Shown piece by piece: positions 1-11,776 of a stretch of DNA of 64,000 nt. Both the position numbers and the translations under genes were made by a program. Origin of the DNA: Daphnia carinata (taxonomy: Eukaryota > Arthropoda > Branchiopoda > Diplostraca > Daphniidae); the NCBI RefSeq assembly GCF_022539665.2, contig NC_081337.1, forward strand, positions 656,739-720,738, written 5' to 3'. A model generated the notes under the pieces. That model was not told where the DNA came from and searched no databases. It worked only from the letters and a program-made list of their open reading frames with translations. Numbering within the stretch: the first letter of the stretch is position 1; every line of letters starts with the position of its first letter.

Positions 1-1069
1 CTTGTTCGTTCTTTGGCCAAGGAAAGAGATTCTCTATGGCCAGGACTGATGGACGACCATTCACTAATTCAAACGGCGTTATCTCGGTTGTGGCTTGGCG
101 GGCAGTATTAATAGCGTACGTTGCGGCTGCTAAATGTAAGTCCCAGTCCGTATGTTCGGCGTTGACGAAGGCGCATAATGCAAGGGTTAATGTACGATTA
201 ACTCGTCCCACTAATCCATTGGTCTCCGGATGCTCTGCAATGGCCAAAATGTGTTTAATATGACAGCGCGTTACCCATTCGGCAAACATCTGAGACGTAA
301 AGGCTGATCCCTGGTCGCTAATAATACGTTGTGGTGTACCGTGGCGAAAGGTAATGTTCGTCTCGAGGAACGACGTAACAAATTTCGTCGACGTGTCAGG
401 AACAGCAGCAACCTCGACCCACTTCGACAAATAGTCTATGGAGACAATTATATGACGATGGCCAGAAGCAGTAACCTTAAACGGGCCTAGATGATCAATT
501 CCGATAAGCTGGAACGGAGAAGATGGTGGTTCGATTGGCTGAAGCCGGCCAACCACCTGACCAATTGCATGTTTGTGTGTTTGGCAGAAAGAACAAGATT
601 GTACAAAAATTTTTACGCTCCTACCCAGCCGTAATCCCGTGGCCACCAAAATCGACTTTTAATTTTAAAAAGAGTTGTCTCCACACCCTGATGTCCAGAT
701 GGAGGAGAATCGTGACACGCTTCTAAGATTTTTCTACGAAGGATAGAGGGAATAACGAGTAGCAACTTCCTACCAGAGTGTTTTTTTTTTTATACAGAAT
801 TTTACTACGGATGACAAAAACTTGGGAAATTTTACAGGGCGTAAGGGTGTCTAATGCTACAAATATTTTCCGTAGCTGGCCGTCTTGTTGTTGCAAGAGG
901 GCGAGCTCTTTTGAGGCATAACCCACTTCGGGTTCCTTTACAGTGACTGCTAGACAATCTTCTGACCGGGAAACAATGCCGTCGGCAGGGTTCCTGGACA
1001 GTGTGTCCGCAACAATATTATCAGTACCTTTCACATGCTCTATCTTGAAGGTAAACTCTTGTAAATCAA
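1..1069 (-). pseudogene. gypsy-1 RNase H tail and integrase (fragment)
   Basis: Read on the minus strand, this is the end of a Ty3/gypsy pol gene. It starts with the end of RNase H (KGTDNIVADTLSR at about 1034-996). After a linker comes the integrase zinc-binding region (a spaced H..H then CSFCQTHK), then the catalytic core with GIDHLGPF and SDQGSAF. The third catalytic position is altered: the usual glutamate in the NGxxER motif reads NGLVGR. There is one frameshift near 625-640. The left end is cut by the window edge and the right end by the repeat starting at 1070. It probably belongs to the same element as the gag-protease at 4330-6455; the RT that should lie between them is missing. Confidence 0.85.
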
Positions 1070-1700
1070 GGTAGCCGGAGATATAGGACCTGGAGAAATA
1101 GGACCCGGAGATTTAGGACCTACAAATAGGACCTGGAGAAATAGGACCTGGAGAAATAGGACCCAATCTTCAAACATTTTTTGAAGGGTCCTATTTCTCC
1201 AGCCTTGAGGTCCTGTTTCTCCATCTTAAAAAAATTAAATGTGGAATGGGCTTAATATTCCGATATGTTGAAAAAAAAAACCGAACGGGTTATATTGGTT
1301 TCTGCACTTCAAACACCGTTATCAATATGACGCCTTTTCACTGCATTATAACTTTTTTTAAAAAATTTACATTCATAATATTTTTGCAGGATTATATGCT
1401 TTTTCTATTGCTTTTTAGAGCTCATTCAATAGAAAAGTAATTTTGTTTATACAGTATTTGGATTTTCGCATTTCACATTTTCTTACTGGTGTTTTCAGGC
1501 CTACCATCACCCGCCCTTTACTAGTGTCGCTATTCACTTTTTTTTTCTTCGTACCTCAATGAGGATTCTTGGGAGGGCACATAAGTACCTCTTAATACAC
1601 AGATAACTAAGAAAATTATTATGTAAAAATAATTTAAGAAACGTTAATTTCATAATAAAACACTGTTTGCCCTTGCGCAAAATATTGTTTTTTACGATAT
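1070..1700. repeat. Terminal repeat of foldback family, copy 1 (left end)
   Basis: Starts GGTAGCCGGAG and continues with five or six imperfect copies of GGAGAAATAGGACC, then the same unit inverted (GGTCCTATTTCTCC), then a long AT-rich tail. The whole stretch to about 1700 matches 13600-14231 in inverted orientation and, less well, 11071-11680 in direct orientation. It interrupts gypsy-1 pol at 1069/1070. The matching other end of this copy was not found in the window. Confidence 0.85.
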
Positions 1701-2940
1701 ATATGGCAACGGTTACTACAAGCAGACGACTGTTTCAAGCTCGAAGTGTCAACATCCTACAATTCTATGAATCGTTGAAGTTGCTTATTGTAAGCGGTGT
1801 TTGTTTGACAGGTAAGTGGCTAGTTTCAGTAAAATTAAAAATTTTCTATTACCTAGGTTTGGCAGTTTTGGTACATTTCAAATTCATGTTGGCATTAGCA
1901 CCACAGAAGAAAAAATTTACTTGGAAGGAAAGGTATTTAAAGTGTAGACATAATTTTATTAGTTGCAGTTGGAAATTTGACACACATTACTAATCCGAAA
2001 TGTTTCTTAGGTGGTTACTTTCAAGGAGAATCATGAAACTAGAGCATGATTTACCATGAACCATTTGGGAACCAACTTGTTAGCTGCCTTATAGCTATCA
2101 TCCTTCTGGTAATCTAGATTTTCACAGATTTTTTGTTCGTGAAATTTATGTAATCATTTTTCTTATCGTTCAGATGAAATAACAGCATTACAGCTGTTAG
2201 TTACGTCAAAACATTAATCTCAAGATGCAAGTACTGAGCTTTAACGGATTTCAATTTACAGAAGCAAGACATCCAATTCTGTTGTTGAGGAGAAAACCAA
2301 CTACACACCCAGCTATGAATGGACACATATGTGTAATTGAATCTAAATTAATTTTATTTTTATGGTTTAAAGGCTTTTCGTTCTAATCTTCCTGCTAGAT
2401 AGTATCTGAGAGCCATTCTTTAATTATCATTTCACTTAGATGCATTTTCAACTAGTAACTACATTAATTTATTATCGTCTTAGGTAGCAAACCGAAATCG
2501 GTACCATCGCTGAGCAGTGCCCAAGAAAATGTCCAGGAGCACGTAACACTATTCCTTATTATTGATTTCCATGATATCAATATTGGATATGGATCACGGG
2601 ATCTCATGTTGAAGGCGAGGGGGAGGAGAACACCCAATCCGTTAGAAAGCTGAAAAAAGAAATGACCGTCGAAGAAAGGCACTTAATCCGTGCCCAAAAG
2701 TATAGGATACATAAACATTTTTACGTTTTGCGTTTAATTATTTAGAGTTACTTGTGTGTGAAAAGGCTACAACTCATCGAATCGGACTTTTATAAGCATG
2801 CCAGCATTAATGAAACGGCGCGACGCTAGATCTTGATCTCGATGTCGTTGTCGTTGATCAAATTTTCAACTTTTGGGTTCTTAAACGAAAGGTGTGTGCT
2901 CCCAAATTCATGTGTCTCTACTACAAGCAATCAATTTTCT
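1701..2940. other. Interior of the JADE-bearing insertion, no gene recognised
   Basis: AT-rich sequence between the terminal repeat and the JADE-like exons. It may hold introns or decayed upstream exons of the captured gene (several short stretches end in TTTCAG or start GTAAGT-like). I could not assign any coding product. Confidence 0.4.
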
Positions 2941-2949
2941 TTTCTAAAA

Positions 2950-3965
2950 TTTCCAGTCCAACCGAGACAGACCATTGCTACCGCCCAAAACCACTGAAAC
3001 GGAAAGATTAAGTCAGCAACAACAGCAAGATATGGAACGTATGAAATTGTTTGTACAGCTACGACAAGACCTAGAGAGGGTATGAACATACTTCTCATTA
3101 ACTTTATTATTTTATCTCGTTAAATGCAGAGTTGTCAGTAAAAACTGTTCTTCGCTGTAGGTTCGAAATGTGTGTTACATGGTCAGCCGAAGAGAGAAAT
3201 TATCACGATCGTATTTTCGATTGCGAGAACAAACCTTCCACAAGCAACAGCGATTTTGTCTCTGTCTGATCTACAAAAAACTATCACCCCAGCAGAACTG
3301 ACGCCAATCATGGCTCCAATGTCTATGACCTTGTATATTTACGTGGGGAAACGATCCAAAAAGAAGGCTTTGAACAAGTCATTCAACTCATAGCAGGCGT
3401 ACAGTCGAACATCCCCGCAATGAAAAAGGTTTGGCTTTTCCGTAATTATCGATGACAAGGAAACAGTTCTCAATCTGTGTGCGTTGAATTTATTTGGTTG
3501 CAGGATAAAAATGGAATCGTTGGTCGTCCCAATCATTTAAAGGAAGACAACCCATACAAACGCACGTACATGAATGGGGGCGAAAGTCGTTGATTCCGCT
3601 CGCTATCTTCCATCAGTGCCGAATCGGCTGCCTCTGATACTGAAACAAACAGTAGATGGAAGAGACCGGTATTTCAAATCATCTTCCTGTTCGAGTTTCT
3701 ACGCCGATCACAATTTCCCATTTTTTATTCTTTCCGTCCAGGTGAGAACACCTTCGCAAACATCAATTACCTCGGTCGACAGCGATTTCGATGTAGCCAT
3801 TACACAGCTTGGTTCCAAAAAAGCCAGTTCGAAAACTAGTGATAGAGCTGGCAAGTTCATTTACACCGACAGTGAAGAAGAAGCGGGACCTTTTAGGCTT
3901 TTGATGTTACCTGCTAAATTTTTGTTTAATTGTTTGTATTTTGTAAAAATAAATGTAAATCAATT
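2950..3965 (+). pseudogene. JADE-family (PHD/EPL2-type chromatin protein) gene fragment
   Basis: Exon pieces in changing frames resemble the region just after the PHD fingers in JADE proteins, which are scaffolds of HBO1 histone acetyltransferase complexes. The clearest part reads LRQDLER, an intron of roughly 80 bp beginning GTATGAAC, then VRNVCYMVSRREK near 3160-3200. A later piece reads NVYDLVYLRGETIQ in another frame (about 3322), so the reading frame is broken near 3280. Further coding-like pieces follow at 3505-3640 and 3740-3900, with an AATAAA-like signal near 3948. The retained introns say it was copied from genomic DNA and not from mRNA. It lies next to the foldback terminal repeat at 1070, so it is probably cargo of that element. 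The JADE assignment rests on one motif block; a related EPL2-domain protein is possible. Confidence 0.6.
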
Positions 3966-4014
3966 ACCAAAAATTTATGGTTTTATTTTAATTTAAACAA
4001 ATTTTCTTGCGTCC

Positions 4015-4300
4015 TTTGGCTGCCGCGATCCGAACATTCCGCGGATGTTCCAATACGTACGTTCACTGAACGTACGGATTTGCCATCCTGCAGACGTCCA
4101 ACTAAGGACGTCCGTAGTACTCCCAAATAAGGACGTTACCAGGACTTCCAATTAATTACGTTCGTAGGACGTCCTCCAGTGGACGTCCCTAAAACCGGAC
4201 ATTAGGACATCCTGGTGACGTACATCTGCCGTCAGAATAGGATCGGCGATCCAGGACGTAGATGGGATCTCCCTGGGACGGACAAAGGCTAGTAAGGTAT
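4015..4300. repeat. Degenerate GGACGTCC-unit repeat
   Basis: About 280 bp built from irregularly spaced variants of GGACGTCC (for example ACTAAGGACGTCCGTAG and GTAGGACGTCCTCCAGTGGACGTCC). Because the unit is self-complementary, the tract can fold back on itself. It sits at the junction between the JADE fragment and the resumption of gypsy-1. Its architecture, short degenerate units at an insertion edge, resembles the tracts at 1070 and 18378, though the unit differs. Confidence 0.7.
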
Positions 4301-4329
4301 GTATGTGCTATAATCTTTTTGTTTAAGGA

Positions 4330-5567
4330 AGGCAAGCCAGCATATGCCATCCAATTTCAAGGGAAAAGCAGGACTCTGATAAAATGAAAACTCAACTTGA
4401 GTTGAGTTGAATTAAAATCCCCGTCTGTCAAAGTAGACAACACGGCGTCGTCGTTCACTTCAACAGCACAAAAGAAATGCCGTCGCCTCAGTTTCAACTC
4501 CACAGGGGAATAATTCACAAGGGGTATCTCCGTCCTCTATTTACCGTCACGACACTGGCTGGTATCACGCACTCCTTCCCCGGCTTCGAACAATAATTAA
4601 ACTTGACGAAAGCCGTACCAGAGACATCTGACGACAATCTTCCCTTCACAAAGACTAGCGAGTTGGGCGGAACTACCTGGTGTCCATCTGCCTTAACTGG
4701 CATCCATCCACGTCGTTTTGAAGGCGATTCCTCCGCGAAAGACTCTATCAGACCGTCGCTTACGTCAAAATCTTCTTCATTACTCCCCTCTTCCTCCAAA
4801 AATGTTTCCTCCCTGCTGCTTTCCTCGTTAATTATGTGCACCTCTTCCGCCCATCGCCCTCTCTTTTTCTCCTACGTCAAAACTTCCTCTACGCTCTTTC
4901 CTTCGCCCTCGTCGATTTCCCTGTACCCTTTATTTAAATTTCTCTCAATTAACCCTATTTCCTCCCCCCTTACACCTTTCCCCGTTACGTTAATCTCCCC
5001 CCTTACTAGATCTAACTCCCTACTTTCCTGTGCCACTACACCCTTATTTTCCTCCTCAACTAACCCTTCCCTGACTAATTCAATTCTCCCTTCCCTTACT
5101 AGAATGCTGGTTTTACTTTCCACTATCCAGTCCACACCCAAGATTAACGCAAATGGAGCGGTCCTTAGTACGGTGACGGACTTGAGTTTGAGAAAGTTGT
5201 ACTTCCACTTAACGTTCAACGGTAGTGCTCCCTCTAATCGCACTAGCTTGTTGTCGACGCCTCTCAGTTTAGTTTTCGTGGCCTTCCGATGAGGGTCCAT
5301 AAATTTCCGCACGACGCTTAGCCGTACCGCACTAACGCTAGCCCCCGAGTCGACGAGTGCCGTAACTTCCCCAACGTTTTCTACCCAGACCTTGATAAGA
5401 GGCAGGGCTGGACGACTTTCAGACAAAAAAAACCTTTTAAGGGCGTCATTGTCCTCGACGAGGTACCTCGTCGTTTTTTGCCGGACAGTCCCTAGCGATA
5501 TGGCCGTGTCGATTGCACGAATAGCACAAGCTTTGCGCGGGCCCTCTTGGTGCAAAGCCTCCACCAC
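4330..5567 (-). pseudogene. gypsy-1 protease and pre-RT region
   Basis: A minus-strand ORF enters near 5567 and overlaps the gag zinc knuckle in another frame. The aspartic protease active site reads VDSGAS with ILGVDWI downstream, the usual retropepsin pair. Past the protease comes an acidic linker and a pre-RT stretch (VPPNSLVFVKGRL) in the same frame, but a stop at 4872-4874 cuts the ORF. Similarity fades near 4330 before any RT motif. It follows gag and should have preceded the pol end at 1-1069. Confidence 0.8.
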
Positions 5568-6455
5568 TCATCCGCGGAGCACTAGGTCCGGGATTAACAG
5601 TGAGTCTTGACAGCGACGATGAAATTTGGTTGACCAAGCGGTCTCCCAGACTTTGAAAGAGTGTGGTCAAATCCTGTGTTGCTGGCGCAGCGACAGTTGA
5701 CTGAGGGGCTGTTAAAACAGAGGGCATTGGTTGTAAAAGCGGCGCATTTGTAGACGCTGGCACGCTGGGCACTGGAGGCGTTAACCCAAGTTGCTCTAAG
5801 TCTCTGAGTCGCGTCAAGAAGGCCATAAAGTCTACCGGTAAAGGATAAGTTAAGGCTACGACGTGAATGGGGTTCGCGAGACCTCTCAGCAACATCTTGA
5901 TGACGTCAGCCTCCGGTAACGGGACGGGACAACGAAGGCACAATCGTCGCTTGTCCAACGCGTATTCAAGGATTCCCCTGGTTTTTGTACCCTAGACTCT
6001 ACGAGCGAACTCCACTCCAAAAACGAAAGCGCTCGAGCAAAGTTTGTCACTAGTGCGGCTGACCAAATAGCCCAGGTAGCGTGACGGTGTCCCGTTTGCC
6101 CGTGTCATTGGGAGGCAGTGCCCTCGAGACGTGTCACAGCAACCAAAACTCGATTCTCCTCTGTCCAACCCTCTAACCCACCAACGCGTTCCACATGATC
6201 AATAAACCCTTGCGCATCTTCGCCAACAGCACCCGAGAAGTGTGGTATAGAACTGACAGCAATCGTCGACGGACGGACTGTCTGGGCAGCTGGCAAAGCG
6301 GCAGCAAGTGCTTGGATAGCTTCATTGTTCTGTTGTTGTTGCACGTTAATAATTTCGACGAGTTGGGCAACCTGATTTTGCCTCGCCGCACCGTCTGCCG
6401 CTGCTACTTCAGCAAACCTATTCAATGCCACGATTAGCTCGTTATTGTCTGCCAT
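5446..6455 (-). pseudogene. gypsy-1 gag (capsid and zinc knuckle)
   Basis: Begins at a methionine near 6453 (MADNNELIVALNRF), has a glutamine-rich segment, then a retrotransposon gag region (HFSGAVGEDAQGFIDHVERV). The frame is lost between about 6105 and 5958. The C-terminal part ends with a CCHC knuckle, CYSCNRHGHIARDC. The protease frame overlaps this end, as expected for gag-pol made by frameshifting. Upstream (6456-6800) is an A-rich leader; long apparent ORFs there are low complexity and not believed. Confidence 0.8.
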
Positions 6456-6833
6456 GTCTGTTGATGGAGATGCTTCTGCCGCCAGTACAAACTCCAACTT
6501 CGGACAGCTCGTTTTCGTCGCAGGTGAACGCGGAACCGAACGAACAATACGTGCTCTTACTGTTGTTTGACGAGCTTTCCCCTCTGATTCCGCAGGTAGT
6601 ACTGTGGTTCGAAGCCAAAAAAGGGATCTGGGACGTCGGGATTCAAATCCGACATGCAGAACCAACCGTACGAAAATTCGAAAATACCAAAACAAAAAAA
6701 GAAAAAAGAAAAGAAAAACAAGCGCGAAAGGCCAAGAAAACAAGAAGGCCCAAAAAAAATGAGAAAAAAACAACAACAAAAGAGCAGAGAAAAAAAAGCA
6801 AATAAGTACGGTCTACTAAGACACCTCGACCAA

Positions 6834-7660
6834 GATGGGCGAGATCGTCGTAGCGAGCTGCAACATCTGTCAGCCAAGTAGAAGCCGCAACCCGTCACAG
6901 CCCCTGTATCCAGTGGAATTGCCTGTATACCCGTTTCAGTTCGTGTCAGCTGACATCTTCAAATTCCAGGGCAATTATATTTGATGACGGTAGATGCCTA
7001 CAGTAAATGGCCGTATGCAGCTCAGGTAAAAGATCAGTCAGCAGCGGCAACCGTTTTGGAGCTTGATAGAATATTTTCCGTTTTTGGATCACCAGATAAC
7101 GGGACCCGTTTCGCAAACGTTGAAATGTGAGCATTCAGCGCTCGACATAACTGCCGTCTTAAAACATCGAGTCTAGAGTACGCCCGCTCCAATGGTCTGC
7201 CGGAACGTCATATCCAAACTGTTAAAAGGACACTTCTTAAGACGCTCCTAGAAGGGAAGACGCTGTCTGAAGCTTTGGCGGCAATTCGCTCAAATCCACT
7301 GTCACTCACTACCGTCGCCAGCGGCGCTGTTGCAAAGCCGAAACTTGCACCATGGTTTGCCGTTCATACGGTCCAGCCTTCAGCCGGCAGCAGTCCCAGG
7401 AGCCAGAATGGTTCAGCAGCTGCAGAAAAGTCAAAAGGAAACTGACTTCTTCCATAGATATGCCCCAGATATTCGGTGTTCAACGCTGTGTGTGGGTCAG
7501 TGGGTGCGGGTACTAGTTACAGGTATCTGGCTCCGAGGCGCGGTAACTTAAGTCTGCGCAGAGCCGGGTTCATACCTGGTCAAAACGAGTGAAGGACGTT
7601 CCTTTAGGCGCAACAGGAGCGCAGTCAACATCGACAAGTAACCACCAGTGGTCCGCCGCA
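6834..7660 (+). pseudogene. gypsy-2 integrase remnant
   Basis: Plus-strand similarity to a Ty3/gypsy integrase: the end of the zinc-binding domain (CNIC), then FQFVSADIFKFQGNY, VDAYSKWPYA, a DNGTRF-like active-site block and SNGLPERHIQTVKR. The catalytic D, D and E can all be found, but in shifted frames with several stops. It runs opposite to gypsy-1 and gypsy-A and is only the 3' part of an element. A likely 3' LTR begins at 7913. Confidence 0.75.
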
Positions 7661-7902
7661 CAGTCGACAATCCTGGTCAGCAAGTCAGCTCGCCCTGGCG
7701 AGATCTGTTGAACGTCCCTAAACGCCGCGTTCTAGCATCACGAGGGTCCAATGCGTGTTAGCCTCTCTCTCTCGCTCTACCGTCCCAGTCACCCGTCTAT
7801 CTCATTGTTGGCGTTGTCGCGTTCACTGTCAATGAGATGCCTCGTTTGTGTCAGTTCATCTTTCGTCATTATTCTTGTCTGTATTATCGCTTTGTGTGTA
7901 TG

Positions 7903-8200
7903 TGAAGGGGAAATGTTGTAGTGTATTCACACACCCGGTAGGGGCCTAAACAGGGAGAGTAGCTAAGAATACAGACAGTTGACCAAGACACTTCAAGGTT
8001 ATAACAACAGTGTTTGTCATCGCTTGATGTATAATTTTGTCTCAACTAACACAAACAAGTGTGACAGTCTTTTTTAAAATGAACCAAAGTTTGTAGTAGT
8101 AGTAATAAATGTAATTTAATTTTCACGTTCGCTTTTATTATTGCACCTGTTCTTCTTTAAATTGCTACGTGTGTTTAGACGTGGTAGAGTATAATGAGAA
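7903..8200 (+). repeat. Polypurine tract and start of probable 3' LTR of gypsy-2
   Basis: The sequence GAAGGGGAAA directly precedes TGTTGTAGTG, a typical polypurine tract followed by a TG-starting LTR, placed downstream of the gypsy-2 integrase. The right border was not found, so the end given is arbitrary. Confidence 0.4.
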
Positions 8201-9271
8201 AAGAACACGGTTACTCGAATGTAACTTATAATTATGGTTCGATGGGTTGGAGTTGCGAAGAATTGAACAGTTTAATTCAGTTTATTAAAGAATTTACAGC
8301 TCAAAATTCTGATATCAATTTACACAAATTACGTGTGTTGCAAATTTAAGCTAAAATTTCGATCGTCTTTGTTCCGGCTTGTAAATTGATTCAAAGGAAA
8401 TTTTCTGGTTAGATATTATACTTGTCTTAATTAAAAGGTGTGCATACTTGGTATTCTTTTAAATGACCGAATAGTGCTATCTTTAATTATATTTGCAAAT
8501 TATTTGTAGACTATACTGCTACATTTGTTTCGACGTGTTACTATTTAATGAAGATATTGTCACACTGGACTTAACTTTGTAAATTATTTGTATTGAACTC
8601 TAAAGGAAAAATACAATACACAACAGAAATAAAGAGTGACTGAGGTTGAGGAGTGACTACGGTTTTTACTTAACTTGAACACAGGAACATGAAGAGAACT
8701 AGAAGAGGGCAAAAAAAGTATGGGCTTTTATACCATCATGGTGGAAATACGCTCCATCTCTAGGGTACATAAATTCTAAGACTAACTATCTTTTACTAAC
8801 TTATCTGCGTGTTACAGCATCTTTTCATGAGAAGCCGTACTTTACGCAATTAAAACGTTGGTTGTCACGTCTTTTCAGAAATGATAACCACGTCAACTAT
8901 TTTCCCTTCGCGACAGGTCCCCCTTCTTTAAGACAAGCGACCCAACTGTACTAACAATCATTAGAAAGAAATTAAGAGAAGGACATAATATTGGAAAAAC
9001 CCTTTTTTTAAAAAATCGTTAAAGGATAGTTAACGACGACTAGCAGGCGTGATGAATAAGCATACGATAAAGCAAGGTCGCTTTAGAGAGGTTAATGAGC
9101 TTTTATTGGAAAGGAATTTGCTAGAACTATGGAAGGGGTACAAGAGTAAGAAGACGGCTATAATTAACAATTGATAAGATGTTATCAATAAAGACAAACT
9201 ACAATACTACGACGTATAAGAATTCAACTGTTGCCTTTCATCTTTAGTTTGTTTTTTACCTCCAAACAAAA
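8201..9271. other. AT-rich stretch, possible LTR material
   Basis: No coding similarity recognised on either strand. By position it could hold the 3' LTR of minus-strand gypsy-A, because it lies just beyond that element's env and antisense gene. I could not identify LTR borders or a second copy. Confidence 0.3.
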
Positions 9272-9774
9272 ATGTTCACGTTTCACTCTGTTCTCGAAAA
9301 TCTTCGCCGGTTTGAATATGCGTTAATGTGTTTTGGAGAAGCCACGTATACTACTGGTAGGAGCCGTTTCAGCCGTTTGACGCAGGCTGATCGTGAGGAT
9401 TTTCTAGACATTTTGGCGAGAGTGCATACCGCCGACGCACGTTTAAATTTTTCACTCTCCATCAGTGCTCCTTGGATTAACGACTTCTACAACAGGTACG
9501 TAATCTTCTTTGATCTTTTTCTGTTGTTTCAATCACACTTATTTTTCTTTCTTCTTTTTAGCACATATCCTGGTTATGCAAGATATCGGGATCATTTTTC
9601 GCATTTCCATGCTCGGCTTCTCTGGTGGTTTCAGTCCGATGAGGACATTTAACATCCAACTCCTCGCCGTTCCGATTTCTACAACGAAGTTACTCAAGCC
9701 GAGATGGAAGCACGACAAGAAGCTCGGCGCACTTGGCTTGATGTCTTGAATTCGGAAAATGACGAACGTTGACA
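9272..9774 (+). pseudogene. Two-exon antisense accessory gene of gypsy-A
   Basis: Exon 1 (9272-9495) starts at an ATG and ends AACAG|GTACGT. A 66-bp intron ends TTTTTAG at 9561. Exon 2 continues in frame (STYPGYARYRDHF, then LLWWFQSDEDI) to a TAA at 9650. After that stop the same frame stays open to a TGA at 9772, so the TAA looks like one nonsense change. The gene runs opposite to gypsy-A, just beyond the end of its env. A homologue with an intron at the same place lies at 43003-43517, antisense to gypsy-C, and there the stop position is a tyrosine codon (DIYHPTP). No known domain is recognised. Its position in two elements suggests an element-encoded protein and not a host gene. Confidence 0.75.
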
Positions 9775-9940
9775 CTGCTAACTTCGGCGATTTTTACCTG
9801 CTGCGGGAGCTTTGGCGTCTTTTAGATCTTCTTGGTGATCGTGAAGAGTAGTTAGTACATCTTCTGTTTGACAATAAGCTTTTTCACTTCTTTCACACAG
9901 CAGTTGTTTCTTTTATTTTTTATCACTAACAATTTTTCTT

Positions 9941-11061
9941 TTAGAGATTTTCAGTTTCCATCTCTTCCCTCCCGCGGTCTCCGGGTGGAGAGGTTTCACA
10001 ATGTTCATGACCGATAAGACGCTTATGCAACATGTAGTATTTAACTACTAAAAAGACTATTCCAAACACTAAAAGGATGTTGGAAGCGGCCAACTCGTAA
10101 GGATAATGAGTGAGGTAAGCTTCTTTTTGTTTTTCTTTTTTCATAATTAAATTATGAATTTGCACTCCGGTCACTTCAGCTGATAGGGTTGCTTGTGCGT
10201 TGCGGTGAAGCAACTGACTAATGATGTCTACCGATGAAGTATTTCCCCGCGGAAGCTCGACGAAGGTGTGTTTTTTGACACCCGTTGCTTGGACATCTTG
10301 TGCAAAGATTTTCACTGAAGGTAGAACAACTGCTTGTAGCTTTGGCGCCATTATGCTACCTTCCATGCTGGCTGGGAACACCCATTCTTCGGTTTGAGCG
10401 GTGCATCCCCAAGGTATTTCAAACAATCCAACTGCTGGTAAAGTTGTTGTTCTTAAAGGTGGCTTCTCTCCTCCTGCTGGGCAGGGAAAACACAATCTCG
10501 TGTGGCTTTGTTGCTGAGTAGACCCATTGATTGAATCCCATGTAGACTACTTCAGCCCCGCGTCAGTCTGTGAACTACTTTTTGCATTGTGTGTTGATTC
10601 GGGTGAATCATTTAAAAAGACAGCTATTGTGCAAGACTTACGGGCTGTTCTCTTGCTGATGCCGGTATGAAATTTACAAAGTGGTCGTCCTATTTTGCTG
10701 CAATCCTTTACATCTTCTTTGGATATTTCTAGAAATGTTTCGAGGTCGGCACATACAGCAAGGTAGTCTGGAAGATTTCCGAACAGTACATCATGCGTTC
10801 CGTTATCTGTAGCTGCAGGCAGCTTGATAATTTCGAAGAGCTTGTACTGCTGGGCGTGATCAAAAATGGGAACATGCATGAAGAGGCGAAACGAGTTTTC
10901 CATGGCCGCCACGGTGACAGTAGATTCTCGGTAGGCGACCCAAAGCTCATCACTGGAAATAGATCATCCTCTTGGTAGTTGCTCGTTTATCATTTTAATA
11001 ACTTTATTGAATCTTGCTGGAGAGACGATTTGTGGCGCCAAATTTTTTGTTGGCTATCAGA
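9941..11061 (-). pseudogene. gypsy-A env, C-terminal half
   Basis: Minus-strand ORF pieces (10912-10547 and 10495-9941) form the second half of an invertebrate-retrovirus F-type envelope. The end has a membrane-spanning segment (NILLVFGIVFLVVKYYML) and a short basic and acidic cytoplasmic tail. The frame is broken between 10547 and 10495. The first half lies at 14241-14880, on the other side of the Akt-bearing transposon. Across the insertion the coding frame would be continuous apart from the duplicated 9 bp. Membrane fusion and entry is the family's role; this copy is inactive. Confidence 0.75.
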
Positions 11062-11070
11062 CTAAAGCCG

Positions 11071-11680
11071 GATTGCCGGAGAAATAGGACCTGGAGAAAT
11101 AGGACCCGGAGATTTAGGACCCCAAAATAGGACCTGGAGAATTAGGACCCGGAGAAATAGGACCCAATTTTCAAACATTTTTTGGGGGGTCCTATTTCTC
11201 CATCATAAGGGTCCTATTTCTCCCTGCTCTTGGTCCTATTACTCCTATTTAAATATCTATATGTTCCATGGTGGAAAGGGAGAACCGGACGGATTATGTA
11301 GTCTTCCGCACTCTAAACAGCGTTACCAATTGCTCGGGTAATCATTCCATCATAACTTTTTTGTTTGAATTGATATTTGTAATATTTGATTGATTACATG
11401 CCTTATCTATTGCTTTATACAGCTCATGTATAAAAGTTATACTTTTTTATACACAGTGTTTGGTTTTTAGCCCTTGACATTTTGTTACTGGCGTTTCCAG
11501 TCCTAGTATCGCCCCCCCCCCCCCCCCCCGACTAAAGTCCTTATTCCATGGGCGTTCCCGGGGCGGGGGCGCTTTCGCTTTATTTACTTTTCTATATTAG
11601 CAGGCGAATTATTTTTTTTGGGTCTTCAATGGATGACTGTAACTGAAAGGACTTTTCATATTGACTCTGATAGATAAAGG
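11071..11680. repeat. Terminal inverted repeat of Akt-bearing transposon, left
   Basis: Begins with several GGAGAAATAGGACC units, then an inverted block of the same unit. An AT-rich stretch follows, homologous to 1070-1700 and, inverted, to 13600-14231. It contains a run of about 20 C near 11510-11529. It is more diverged from the other two copies than they are from each other. Confidence 0.8.
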
Positions 11681-11776
11681 TATGTGAAGGGCCAAAACCT
11701 AATTTTAAAAATATTCATGAATAGTGGTTTTCTTTTGCATGAATTAACAAAAATTGTGAGTGTAACTTTTTTGTTA

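Noticed and set aside
4603-5292. Serine-rich plus-strand ORF of 229 codons
   Set aside because: Shadow of the gypsy-1 protease region, which has clear motifs on the minus strand.
6557-6898. Hydrophobic ORF rich in F, L and W
   Set aside because: It arises from an A- and G-rich leader read on the other strand and overlaps the gypsy-1 gag start; no family resemblance.
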